Origin: an uncultured SAR202 cluster bacterium
GTDB taxonomy: Bacteria; Chloroflexota; Dehalococcoidia; Lucifugimonadales; Lucifugimonadaceae
Assembly: GCA_902620405.1 (NCBI GenBank)
Contig: CACNIC010000003.1
Coordinates: 1 to 64,000, forward strand
Direction: 5' to 3'
DNA length: 64,000 nt
Part shown: positions 45,793 through 54,551 of the stretch, one piece after another
Layout: the number at the start of each line of letters is the position of its first letter
Position numbering within the stretch: the stretch's first letter is position 1
Notes under the pieces: generated by a model
The model's input: only the letters and a program-made list of their open reading frames with translations
What the model was told of the DNA's origin: nothing
The model's database searches: none
Program-made: the position numbers and the translations under genes

Positions 45793-47055
45793 TTGTATAA
45801 CTCACTAATTATAATATTCATACTTCTTTTATTGAGTGCTCTAATAAGTGCATCTGAAGCAAGTATAATTGCAGTAAATAAGATAAGAATAAAACACCTT
45901 TCGCAAGAAGGTAATAGAAGAGCAAAACTAATTTCAAAAATTCAAGATAATTTTGAAGACTTTTTTGCTACTATTTTGTTTATTGGTAACTTGCTAAACA
46001 TTACAGTAGCAACTATAGGTACAAGCCTTGCAATAAGTATAATTGGCGAAAACTCTGCTACAGCAATACTAATTGCATCTCTAGTAACAACTGTTGTGAT
46101 AGTAGTTATTGGAGAATTAACTCCCAAAGCAGTATCAACAATTAATCCAGAAAAATGGGCCTTAGCTACTTCGGATATTGTTAGCATATTAATCAAAACA
46201 ACAAAACCTTTAGTTTTTATATTTGCATTAATACCTAAAACTTTAAATAGAATTTTCAAATCAAATGGTGATAATTCTGCTCCATCTGTGACTAAAGGTG
46301 AACTAAGAATGCTAATTGATGTTGGTGAAGAAGAGGGAACTGTAAATATTGATCAAGGTGAAATGTTAGAAAATGTATTTAGATTTGCAGAAACTGAAGC
46401 AAAAGAAATTATGACCCCTAGAAATAATATTGAATGGGTACACTTTGAAACGTCATTTAGTGACTTTTTAAAAATTTATAAAAACCACCCTCACTCAAGA
46501 TTTCCTGTTTTTGATGATAATTATGATGATGTAGTAGGGATATTATCAACTAAAGATGTTATGACATCTTTAGCAACAAATAAATTAAATGACAAATCAG
46601 TCGTAAGCTCAATTATGAGGACACCATTGTTTATACCTGAATCAAAAAGATTAGATGAACTTTTCACAGAAATGAGAAGAACTGGAAATAAGGTTTCTTT
46701 GATTGTTGATGAATTTGGTGGCGTTTCTGGTTTAATAACATTAACTTCTTTAATTGAGAAGATAGTAGGATCGACTGGTGAAGAAGGAATAAGGCCTAAA
46801 GAGAAATACATTATATTGGAACCAAATACATATGAAATTGATGGAGCAATGAATATCGATGAAGCAAATGATGAACTTGGACTTAATATCCCGGTAGGAG
46901 ATTATGAAACTATTGCAGGGTTTATATTAGAAAATTTTCAAAAAATACCAGATATTGGTGAGAAAACAAGCTACGGAAATTTAAGAATTACTATTAATGA
47001 AGTTGATGGATCAAGAATATCAAAAGTTAGAATAAGAAAAAGACTTGAAGAATAA
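45793..47055 (+). CDS. CorC/HlyC-type membrane protein (CNNM and CBS domains)
   Basis: 420 residues. The only usable start is TTG 45793; the frame is closed just upstream. An N-terminal DUF21 (CNNM) domain with four membrane segments opens SLIIIFILLLLSALISASEA, then FIGNLLNITVATIGTSLA and VIVVIGELTPKAVS. Two CBS domains (about 200-320, with IMTPRNNIEW and DDVVGILSTKDVM) and a C-terminal CorC_HlyC domain follow (GLNIPVGDYETIAGF). The family is linked to magnesium or other cation export; substrate not deducible. Confidence 0.93.
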   Translation: MYNSLIIIFILLLLSALISASEASIIAVNKIRIKHLSQEGNRRAKLISKIQDNFEDFFATILFIGNLLNITVATIGTSLAISIIGENSATAILIASLVTTVVIVVIGELTPKAVSTINPEKWALATSDIVSILIKTTKPLVFIFALIPKTLNRIFKSNGDNSAPSVTKGELRMLIDVGEEEGTVNIDQGEMLENVFRFAETEAKEIMTPRNNIEWVHFETSFSDFLKIYKNHPHSRFPVFDDNYDDVVGILSTKDVMTSLATNKLNDKSVVSSIMRTPLFIPESKRLDELFTEMRRTGNKVSLIVDEFGGVSGLITLTSLIEKIVGSTGEEGIRPKEKYIILEPNTYEIDGAMNIDEANDELGLNIPVGDYETIAGFILENFQKIPDIGEKTSYGNLRITINEVDGSRISKVRIRKRLEE

Positions 47056-47068
47056 TTAATAAAAAATT

Positions 47069-48064
47069 ATGAATATGATTGAAGAGACATTAATTAGTAA
47101 TCTTGAAAGATTTAATCTATTAGGCAAGAAACTCGTAATTGGATTCTCAGGAGGTGGGGATTCAACATCTTTAATAATTGCTTTAAATGAATTAAGAAAA
47201 AAATATTCTCAATTAAATTTTGAAGCATTTCATGTAAATTATGGCCTCAGAAAAGAGTCAGATAAAGATCAAGAATTTGTAGAAAATATTTGCAATAAAA
47301 TGAACATAAATTTAACTAATAAAAATTTAAAAGATCAAAAATTAATACCGGATTCTGATTCAGAAGAAAATTTAAGAAATATTAGATACAACATAATTTC
47401 ATCTCATATTATTGAAACTAAATCCTATTGCTTAATTACAGCACATAACTTAAATGATCACGTAGAAACTTTTTTAATGAAATTAACTAGAGGTGCAGGA
47501 TTAAAAGGAATGGAAGGATTAAAATATTTTTCTATAATAAATAAATTTAAAGGTTTAAAAATTTTTAGGCCATTTATTGAAATCAAAAAAAAAGATCTTT
47601 TTGATTACTGTATTTCAAAAAATATAAATCCAATAAATGACAGTTCAAATTATGATAATAAATACTCGAGAAACAGAATAAGGAATAATGTGATACCAGA
47701 ATTTGAAAAATTAAATCCAGATTTTTTAAATACAATAAATAGGGTGACATATGTAGCAAGCGAAGTAAATTCTTATCAAAATAAATTAACTGAAGAAAAA
47801 TATCAAAAAATAAAATTATTCGAAAATAAATATGAAATATCTTTTGATAGATCAAAATTTAATTTACTTGAGGATGTAGAAAAGAAATTGATCATTAAAA
47901 CAAAATGTGAATCTTTTTCAAATTCAATATTTATTGAAAAAAAACATTTAGATATTGTCATAAATAAATGCTTATCTCAAAGTAAAGAATTTTCATTGGA
48001 TATGCCGGGGCCAGTAATTATAAAAGCAAATAAAGATGAAGTAATAATAAGTTTTAGTTGCTGA
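47069..48064 (+). CDS. tilS: tRNA(Ile)-lysidine synthetase
   Basis: 331 residues. It converts the wobble cytidine of tRNA-Ile(CAU) to lysidine. The PP-loop is SGGGDST (27-33), and the HVNYGLR-x-ES, LRNIRYNII and TAHNLNDHVETFLMKLTRG signatures are intact, with RPFIEIKKKDL after. The C-terminal part is shortened relative to E. coli, as in many TilS proteins. Its stop overlaps the convergent phosphoribosyltransferase gene by 11 bases. Confidence 0.95.
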   Translation: MNMIEETLISNLERFNLLGKKLVIGFSGGGDSTSLIIALNELRKKYSQLNFEAFHVNYGLRKESDKDQEFVENICNKMNINLTNKNLKDQKLIPDSDSEENLRNIRYNIISSHIIETKSYCLITAHNLNDHVETFLMKLTRGAGLKGMEGLKYFSIINKFKGLKIFRPFIEIKKKDLFDYCISKNINPINDSSNYDNKYSRNRIRNNVIPEFEKLNPDFLNTINRVTYVASEVNSYQNKLTEEKYQKIKLFENKYEISFDRSKFNLLEDVEKKLIIKTKCESFSNSIFIEKKHLDIVINKCLSQSKEFSLDMPGPVIIKANKDEVIISFSC

Positions 48065-49136
48065 ATAACATTTTATTTAATCTTGCACCAGGAAGAATTC
48101 CAGGAACTTGACCACGTTTTGACACTGGATTCCCATCTATTAGTTTCAAATAAGAACCTATTTTAATTGGTTTTCTGCAAGCTATATACCTATCAACACC
48201 AATTGCTTGAACAAGTCTTCTGTTTAGGTTGTTAGCAGGCATATCTTCAAGATTTTGATTTTCAAAATTAGGATTTGATTCACTTTGCCACTCTTTTTCA
48301 ACTTCAATAATTTCTTTAATTAATGATGGATCAAGATCACCTGAAATTGACAATTGAGTATTTATGAATCCTAGTTGATCAAGTCTTTCTCTAACTTCCC
48401 TTAAAGTTTCGCCTTTTATCCCTCCTCTTTCTTCTGGCGTTTCTAATTTAAGTCCACGAATTGAAGGAAAATTTTCTACTACTTTCTTTGCTTCTTCCCC
48501 CTCATCGCCAAGAATTCCTACACTTACAACTTTTGGAAGCTCAGAATCACCGCTATTCACTAATGCTTCTGCGGCCTCAACAACATCTCCCATTATTACA
48601 ACTAAGGATTCATTCATGCTTCCTACTGGAGTTAAGTCTGCAAGGCTTGCTCCAAGAATTGAAGAACAACCTTTAGCGCCCCCTTGTATTGAAGAATAAT
48701 CCATTATCCCAACAACATTAGGGTGAACATGAGGTGCACCAAAGTTAACAATAGGTATACCTTCGGAAGAGTCGACACATTCTTTTGCAGCTGTTGCCCA
48801 TCCTGACGAAGAAGATATTATTCCGTTTATAGCAGTTATGTAATTCGCAATTACTGCAAAAGTGCAACTTAAACGTAGAATAACTTCACCTTTTGTAAAA
48901 ATATCACCATCATTTAAAGACAAAACTTCATCTCTAAATGCCTTCGGAAGGAACCTAGAAATAATTTGTGAAATTTCTCCATAGCCACTAAAAACACCTT
49001 GCTCTTTAGAAATGAACTCTATTGTTATATTTGGGTTTAATCCCTGGTCTCTTAATATCTCTGATGTTCTTCGTAAACTAGCTTCTGCAGTTTCACCAAC
49101 AAGTACTAATTTATTTAAATCAAATTTATCACTCAT
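48054..49136 (-). CDS. Nicotinate phosphoribosyltransferase-like protein
   Basis: 360 residues. The NAPRTase/quinolinate phosphoribosyltransferase fold is suggested by the N-terminal ITIEFISKEQGVFSGYGEI, the barrel segments NFGAPHVHPNVVGIMDYSSI, IQGGAKGCSSILGA, PVGSMNES and KVVSVGILGDEGEEA, and the later LSISGDLDPSLIKEI. The likely reaction is NAD salvage from nicotinate, but the substrate could be another pyridine. It overlaps the glycosyltransferase gene by four bases and converges on tilS. Confidence 0.75.
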   Translation of the reverse strand: MSDKFDLNKLVLVGETAEASLRRTSEILRDQGLNPNITIEFISKEQGVFSGYGEISQIISRFLPKAFRDEVLSLNDGDIFTKGEVILRLSCTFAVIANYITAINGIISSSSGWATAAKECVDSSEGIPIVNFGAPHVHPNVVGIMDYSSIQGGAKGCSSILGASLADLTPVGSMNESLVVIMGDVVEAAEALVNSGDSELPKVVSVGILGDEGEEAKKVVENFPSIRGLKLETPEERGGIKGETLREVRERLDQLGFINTQLSISGDLDPSLIKEIIEVEKEWQSESNPNFENQNLEDMPANNLNRRLVQAIGVDRYIACRKPIKIGSYLKLIDGNPVSKRGQVPGILPGARLNKMLFSN

Positions 49137-49840
49137 TTTCCAAATCTCAATCTTACAAGACCAATCAGATCATTAATTATTGTTGATATTAAATTCACAC
49201 TAGAATCACTATCATCTATCCATGTTACAGGTACTTCACATATAGATAAATTATTTTTTTCAGCTTTATATAATATTTCAGTATCAAAGAACCACTCTTT
49301 GTCTTTACAATCATCAATTACTTTTAATATGGCTTCTTTCTTAGCAAATTTAAATCCACATTGAGCATCATAAAAATTTACAGATAATATTGTCCTAAAT
49401 ATTTTGCTATAAGTTCTTGAAATTATTTCCCTTTTTAAACTTCTACCAATGACTTTAGAGCCTTTTATCAACCTAGAAGCTATTACAATATCATAATTTT
49501 CATTTACTATTTTATTTATAAATTTAGGCAAAATTTCAATATCTGTAGAAAGATCAGAATCCATATAGCCATATATATCTGAACTACTTGATAACCATGC
49601 ATTTTTTAATGCTTGACCCTTACCAGGTTCGTCAATTGAAATTACTCTGCACCTTTTATATTTTTCTTGCAGTGATTTTGATATTTGTAAAGTATTATCA
49701 TTGGAACCATTTTCAGCTATTGTTATCACCCAATCTTGTTCAATGTTTTTAGAAAGAAAATCATACAGCCTCATAAATCTTTTTTCTAATTTTTTAGATT
49801 CATTGTATACAGGCAGTACTATATCTATTGAGTTTTTCAT
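49133..49840 (-). CDS. Family 2 glycosyltransferase, dolichol-phosphate-mannose-synthase-like
   Basis: 235 residues, soluble GT-A fold. The start IDIVLPVYNESKKLEKRF, AENGSNDNTLQIS, DEPGKGQALKNAW and the metal-binding D-x-D as YGYMDSDLSTDIE are typical, with ASRLIKGSKVIGRS and DAQCGFKF later. This subgroup transfers a sugar from a nucleotide donor to a polyprenyl phosphate. Lacks C-terminal membrane helices. Place between purH and the phosphoribosyltransferase gene gives no clue to substrate. Confidence 0.87.
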   Translation of the reverse strand: MKNSIDIVLPVYNESKKLEKRFMRLYDFLSKNIEQDWVITIAENGSNDNTLQISKSLQEKYKRCRVISIDEPGKGQALKNAWLSSSSDIYGYMDSDLSTDIEILPKFINKIVNENYDIVIASRLIKGSKVIGRSLKREIISRTYSKIFRTILSVNFYDAQCGFKFAKKEAILKVIDDCKDKEWFFDTEILYKAEKNNLSICEVPVTWIDDSDSSVNLISTIINDLIGLVRLRFGK

Positions 49841-51339
49841 TAATGAGTAAATCTCCTTTGGTTTGTAAAAATCATAGATATGCCCTTATTATTGGCCTCT
49901 TCAATAACTTTGGTATCATTAATTGATCCTCCCGGCTGAATTATACATTTCACTCCAAGATCACTTGCTTTAGTTATTGAGTCTGGGAATGGGAAAAAAG
50001 CATCTGATGCCAATATGCAACCAATACTTTTTTTACCTGCCACTTCACCGGCAATTTTGACACTCATTACTCTATTTGGTTGGCCAGCACCCATGCCTAA
50101 TAATGTATTATTTTTGACTAAAATAATTGCGTTAGATTTAATAAATAAACATAATTTCCATGCAAATTTTAAATCTTCAAGTTCCTGATTAGAAGGCTTA
50201 ATTTCTGTTACTACTTTTAATTCGTATTTTTCATCAAGATTTTGAGATTGAGCTAATAAACCACCTGATATAGATCTATAATGAAGTTGATTATAAGAAG
50301 AATATGTTGCTTGTAGAATTCTAAGATTTTTTCTTTTTTGCAATACCTCTAATGCCTTTCTGCTAAATTTTGGAGCAACAACTATCTCAAAAAAACTTTT
50401 TACTATTTCATTTGCAACATTTTCTTGTAGCAATGAATTAAAACCTAAAATTCCTCCGTAGGCTGATACAGGGTCTCCATTAACTGCGTTATTAAAAGCA
50501 TCTATTTGATTAGAATTTATTGATAACCCACAAACATTTGTATGCTTTACCACAGAAACACAATTTTTTTTAAAATTATTTACTGCATTAAATGCAACAT
50601 CTGCATCAAGATAATTATTATAAGACATTTCCTTTCCAGAAATAAGAATTGAATTTGCTATTCCATTTTCTAATTTATTTCTTTGTATGTAACCAGACTG
50701 ATGAGGGTTCTCGCCATATCTAAGTTTATTAAATTTATTATTATTTAAGCTAATAGCATTTTGATTATCTGATAAATAATTTGCAATTTTAATGTCATAA
50801 TCTGAAAGCAAATTGAACACTTTAGCTGCTAACTTTTTCCTTGTATCATAATTTAAATTATTTTCTAAAATGCAATTTAGAACAAATTCATAATCCGATG
50901 GATCTGAAATTACTACCACATCATTATAATTTTTTGCTGCAGCTCTTAGTATTGAAGCGCCTCCAATATCAATATTTTCAATTGCTTCTTCATTACTAAA
51001 TTGATTTGAGTTAATCACCTTTTCAAATTTATACAGATTGCAAATAACCATATCAATTTTATTTATATTGAATTTTTTTAAATCGATATTATGATTTTTG
51101 GAATTTTTTTTTGAAAGGATTCCAGCAAAAATTTTTGGATGCAAAGATTTTACTCTTCCATCAAGAATTTCAGGAAAATCAATATAATCTGATATTTCTG
51201 TAGAATGAATATCATTATTTTTTAAATATTTATGTGTACCAGAAGTAGCTATTATTTCAATTTCAGTGTAAAAGCCTGTTAGATTTTTTAAAAATGAAAC
51301 AATACCTTTAGTCTCAGAAATACTTATTAATACTCTCAT
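49840..51339 (-). CDS. purH: Bifunctional AICAR transformylase / IMP cyclohydrolase
   Basis: 499 residues, slightly short for the family (about 515-530). It carries out the last two steps of purine synthesis. The N-terminal cyclohydrolase domain has ISETKGIVSFLKNL, ATSGTHKYLK and DGRVKSLHPKIFAGIL. The transformylase domain has LRYGENPHQSGYIQ, VVKHTNVCGLS, DPVSAYGGILGFN and LGMGAGQPNRV. In KHTNVCG the usual Pro is Val. A 90-base gap separates it from tlyA upstream, so it may have its own promoter. Confidence 0.95.
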   Translation of the reverse strand: MRVLISISETKGIVSFLKNLTGFYTEIEIIATSGTHKYLKNNDIHSTEISDYIDFPEILDGRVKSLHPKIFAGILSKKNSKNHNIDLKKFNINKIDMVICNLYKFEKVINSNQFSNEEAIENIDIGGASILRAAAKNYNDVVVISDPSDYEFVLNCILENNLNYDTRKKLAAKVFNLLSDYDIKIANYLSDNQNAISLNNNKFNKLRYGENPHQSGYIQRNKLENGIANSILISGKEMSYNNYLDADVAFNAVNNFKKNCVSVVKHTNVCGLSINSNQIDAFNNAVNGDPVSAYGGILGFNSLLQENVANEIVKSFFEIVVAPKFSRKALEVLQKRKNLRILQATYSSYNQLHYRSISGGLLAQSQNLDEKYELKVVTEIKPSNQELEDLKFAWKLCLFIKSNAIILVKNNTLLGMGAGQPNRVMSVKIAGEVAGKKSIGCILASDAFFPFPDSITKASDLGVKCIIQPGGSINDTKVIEEANNKGISMIFTNQRRFTH

Positions 51340-51429
51340 AATAGTTATAATTGTTTACATACTTATTAGAAATAAGTTTTATAAATGTTAATTATCTCAT
51401 TTTAAATGTATGAATCAAAAATTATAAAA

Positions 51430-52164
51430 TTATGACAATTTAAAAATTCCAAAAAATTCTTGGTTACCTTTTTTTCCTTTAAGTTCAGATTTTTTTAAAA
51501 CTAATAAATTTAATCCTATTCTTTGTAAATTCTTGATAACTTTATCAAGGATTTTTGGTATTAAAAAAATATTTTTGATTACTCCCCCATAATCCACTTG
51601 GTCTTTATTGGCTTCGAATTGGGGTTTAATTAATATAATTAAAATTGAATCTTTGTCTAAAAATTTCTTTAATTGACTTGCAATCATTGTCACAGAAATA
51701 AATGATACATCCACTACAATAATATCTAATTTTTTGACACCAATATCAAAGTCATATCTAGCATTAATATTTTCAAAAAAATCAACTTTTGGATCATTTT
51801 TAACTAATGGATCTAACTGAGATCTGCCAACATCAATGCAGTATACTTTTTTTGCTCCATTTTTTATAAGTGCATGTGTAAAACCACCTGTTGAAGCACC
51901 AACATCAAGACATTCTTTTCCTTTAATAATAATTTTAGAGCCAGCTAACAAATTATTAAGTTTTTCGCCTCCTCGAGAAACAAATTTTTGATGGATAATT
52001 TTTACTTCAGTATTTTCATTTACCATTGTATGCCTAAATAAAAATTTTGAATTATAATTTTTTATTCTTACTTTTCTCTTATTAATTAAATTTGTCGCTT
52101 CATTGATAGATTTTACTAATTTTTTATTTAGAAGAAATTGGTCAAGTCTTATCTTTTTAGTCAT
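51430..52164 (-). CDS. tlyA: TlyA-type rRNA 2-prime-O-methyltransferase (S4 plus FtsJ domains)
   Basis: 244 residues. An N-terminal S4 RNA-binding domain (IRLDQFLLNKKLVKSINEA) is followed by FVSRGGEKLNNLL and a Rossmann methyltransferase with the SAM motif CLDVGASTGGFTHALIKNGA, then CIDVGRSQLDP and VVDVSFISVTM. Family members methylate 16S and 23S rRNA and in some species affect capreomycin sensitivity or act as hemolysins. It overlaps the kinase gene by eight bases. Confidence 0.93.
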   Translation of the reverse strand: MTKKIRLDQFLLNKKLVKSINEATNLINKRKVRIKNYNSKFLFRHTMVNENTEVKIIHQKFVSRGGEKLNNLLAGSKIIIKGKECLDVGASTGGFTHALIKNGAKKVYCIDVGRSQLDPLVKNDPKVDFFENINARYDFDIGVKKLDIIVVDVSFISVTMIASQLKKFLDKDSILIILIKPQFEANKDQVDYGGVIKNIFLIPKILDKVIKNLQRIGLNLLVLKKSELKGKKGNQEFFGIFKLS

Positions 52165-52993
52165 TATAGTATTTTAAAATTTCGTTATATTTTGGAATTT
52201 TTTTATCAGAAATACCAGTTACAGATAATGAAGCAGAAATATTGGATAAAACAGCGCTTTCATTCAGATCTTTTTTCATAAGATAGTAAAATATTATAAA
52301 TGATGCACTCCAGACATCTCCAGCACCAGTTTCATCAACATCAATTACATCAATAGTTTCAAAAAGTTTAACCTCATTATTAGTAATTATTTTTACTCCT
52401 TTTTTACCCATTGTGTAACAAACTATCCTAGAATATTCTGATATTTTCATTGCATTTTCAAAATTTGTATCAATTTCAGAAAGCATTACTGCATCAAAAA
52501 TCTCAAATTTAATATTAGGTAATTTTTTCTTAGGAATTATACTTTGATCGCATTCTTTTCTCATAAATCCTTGAAGATTACATATTTTTATACTTTTATT
52601 AAAAAAATTAAAAAAATTTGGATCTAATTCATCAAAAATTGGACAATAAAAAACAATTTTGGGTTCAATTTTTTTTAATTTATGCAAAAGATTTTCTAGA
52701 ATTATTTTTCCCGAAGGATTTAATATCTTTTGGTTTCTTTCACCATTTTTATATGAATTTTCAAAAATTGTATGTAGTTGAGTTTTTTGAGAAATTATTC
52801 TATTCAGATCAATTTTTTTACTAAGATCAAAGCTGTTTGAAACTTCAGTAATTATTCTCAAATCATATCCTAATTTTTCAGCTACCTTGTAGGCATAAAA
52901 AGAAGTTCCCCCAATTGACTTATAAACTTTATTATTTATTTTATTAATATCTTCTGTGACATTACCTATTGTTAGAATATCGATGGTTTTCAC
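52157..52993 (-). CDS. PfkB-family carbohydrate kinase-like protein
   Basis: 278 residues. The family start is IDILTIGNVTEDI and SIGGTSFYAYKVAEKLGYDL; the C-terminal catalytic motif is DVDETGAGDVWSASF with the base Asp in GAGD. The middle is highly diverged and AT-driven (many Lys, Asn, Ile, Phe). Sugar or nucleoside substrate cannot be told. It starts one base after jag ends. Confidence 0.85.
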   Translation of the reverse strand: MKTIDILTIGNVTEDINKINNKVYKSIGGTSFYAYKVAEKLGYDLRIITEVSNSFDLSKKIDLNRIISQKTQLHTIFENSYKNGERNQKILNPSGKIILENLLHKLKKIEPKIVFYCPIFDELDPNFFNFFNKSIKICNLQGFMRKECDQSIIPKKKLPNIKFEIFDAVMLSEIDTNFENAMKISEYSRIVCYTMGKKGVKIITNNEVKLFETIDVIDVDETGAGDVWSASFIIFYYLMKKDLNESAVLSNISASLSVTGISDKKIPKYNEILKYYND

Positions 52994-53719
52994 TTATTTT
53001 AATTTAATTACAACCTGCCTTCTCGGTCCGGTTCCTTGGCTTTCAGTAACAACTTTTTTATCTTTTTCTAAAGCTAAATGAATTATTCTCCTATCAAAAG
53101 GTGACATTGGGTCCATTTTAATTGGCTTACCATATTTAATTACTTTCTTTGCATTACTTTCAGCAATAGAAACTAAATTTGATCTTCTTCTTTCTTGGTA
53201 ACCCTCTACATCTAAAATTACTCTTACTCTTTTATCGAGTTGTCTTTTTATGATAAATGAAATAAGAAATTCAAATGATCTTAATGTTTCCCCTTTTCTG
53301 CCAATTATTAAGCCTGAATCATCTCCTTCAATTTCAAAATATAGAGACTTTGTATCAAAATCATCTTTATCTCTAAAAAAAGTTTTTACATCAACTTTAA
53401 GACTTGATAGTAGATAATTTACTATATCAATTGCCAATTTCTCTGTTTCTTCATCAATGTCATCTAATTCTCTAGCCATATTTTTTTCAGACTTTTTTGA
53501 ATCTTTGGCCTTTGGTTTACTTTTAGTAGCTTTTTTAGGTTTTGATTTGTCATCATAACTAACATTTATGATAGCTGGCTCACCGCCTAAACCTAGAATA
53601 CCTGACTTGCCAGGTGAAACAACTTCAATTTTAACCTCTTCTAGATTTACGTTTAGATCTTCTAGAGCGATTTTTGTTGCTTCCTCCACTGTCTTGCCTT
53701 GGAATTGTTGTGATCCCAT
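52994..53719 (-). CDS. jag: Jag/KhpB RNA-binding protein
   Basis: 241 residues. A Jag-N domain (FQGKTVEEATKIALEDLNV and SPGKSGILGLGGEPA) is followed by a Lys-rich linker (SKPKKATKSKPKAKDSKK), a KH domain with GLIIGRKGETLRSFEFLISF and an R3H domain (MDPMSPFDRRIIHLALEKDK ending GTGPRRQVVIKLK). The ATG at 53719 has GAGGAGGT before it. It begins 89 bases before the end of yidC in another frame. Jag neighbours YidC in many bacteria. Confidence 0.95.
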   Translation of the reverse strand: MGSQQFQGKTVEEATKIALEDLNVNLEEVKIEVVSPGKSGILGLGGEPAIINVSYDDKSKPKKATKSKPKAKDSKKSEKNMARELDDIDEETEKLAIDIVNYLLSSLKVDVKTFFRDKDDFDTKSLYFEIEGDDSGLIIGRKGETLRSFEFLISFIIKRQLDKRVRVILDVEGYQERRRSNLVSIAESNAKKVIKYGKPIKMDPMSPFDRRIIHLALEKDKKVVTESQGTGPRRQVVIKLK

Positions 53720-54551
53720 TTGTTACCTCCTCATTGTTAATTACATTATCTGAATCGTTATCACCCTTTTCAGGAGAAGAGAGTGTTAAAAATTCTTTGA
53801 GTGTATTTTTTACTTTTAATTTTTTTAAAACATAAATTTGGATAAAAAATCCGGCGATATTTGAAAATATTATATAGGTAGCTAGTCCTGCAGGAAAAGA
53901 TAAAGTAAAAAAACCAAACATTACTGGCATCATCCACAACATCATTCTATTTGTTTGTTCTTGACGAGGATCAGAACTCTTAAACATTGATACTTTTTGC
54001 TGAGCAAATGTAGTGAAAGCAACTACTATTGGTAATAATATCGCAAAAACTGTTCCTGCTTGTTGAACAGGATTAACAAGGTCAATATTAAGAAACTTAC
54101 TGTCTAATGGAACTTTATTTATTACCGGATTCCACGAATACAGATAAAAAGATAAATTTGCAAATCCTTCTGGAGTTGCTGGAACAACTTTGAATATTGC
54201 TCTATACAACCCAATCCATATTGGCAATTGTATGATCATTGGACCCAGACACCCTACAGGATTTACACCAGATTGCTTGTACAAAGCCATAGTTTCTTGG
54301 CTCATTTTTTGTCTACTATCTCTATCTTTTTTATCTTTATACTTTTCCTGAATTTTTTTTAGTTTTGGTTGGATAGATTGCATTCCGAGCATTTGTTTTA
54401 CTTGTCTAAAAGAAATAGGGATCATAAGTATCCTAATTAATATAGTAAAAAATATGATGCTTAGTCCAAAATTATCAGAGAATATCGAATAGAAAATGGT
54501 CAATATATTTACCATGGGTTTCATAATTATTTCATTCCATAAAAAGCCCAT
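53631..54551 (-). CDS. yidC: Membrane insertase YidC/Oxa1
   Basis: 306 residues from the ATG at 54551, which overlaps the previous stop (TAATG); a TTG three codons earlier is less likely. It is the short form without a large periplasmic domain or lipobox. The five membrane segments include FGLSIIFFTILIRILMIPIS and GCLGPMIIQLPIWIGLYRAI, with the hydrophilic-groove Arg in IRILMIP. The C-terminal tail after residue 240 is acidic then strongly basic (RSRRSKRKSRRG), suited to ribosome contact. The last 89 bases overlap jag. Confidence 0.95.
   Translation of the reverse strand: MGFLWNEIIMKPMVNILTIFYSIFSDNFGLSIIFFTILIRILMIPISFRQVKQMLGMQSIQPKLKKIQEKYKDKKDRDSRQKMSQETMALYKQSGVNPVGCLGPMIIQLPIWIGLYRAIFKVVPATPEGFANLSFYLYSWNPVINKVPLDSKFLNIDLVNPVQQAGTVFAILLPIVVAFTTFAQQKVSMFKSSDPRQEQTNRMMLWMMPVMFGFFTLSFPAGLATYIIFSNIAGFFIQIYVLKKLKVKNTLKEFLTLSSPEKGDNDSDNVINNEEVTNGITTIPRQDSGGSNKNRSRRSKRKSRRG

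Noticed and set aside
51361..51377. Perfect 7-bp hairpin (ACTTATT-AGA-AATAAGT) between tlyA and purH
   Set aside because: Almost all A-T pairs, T-run only on the strand opposite to the genes; likely too weak for a terminator and expected by chance in AT-rich DNA.
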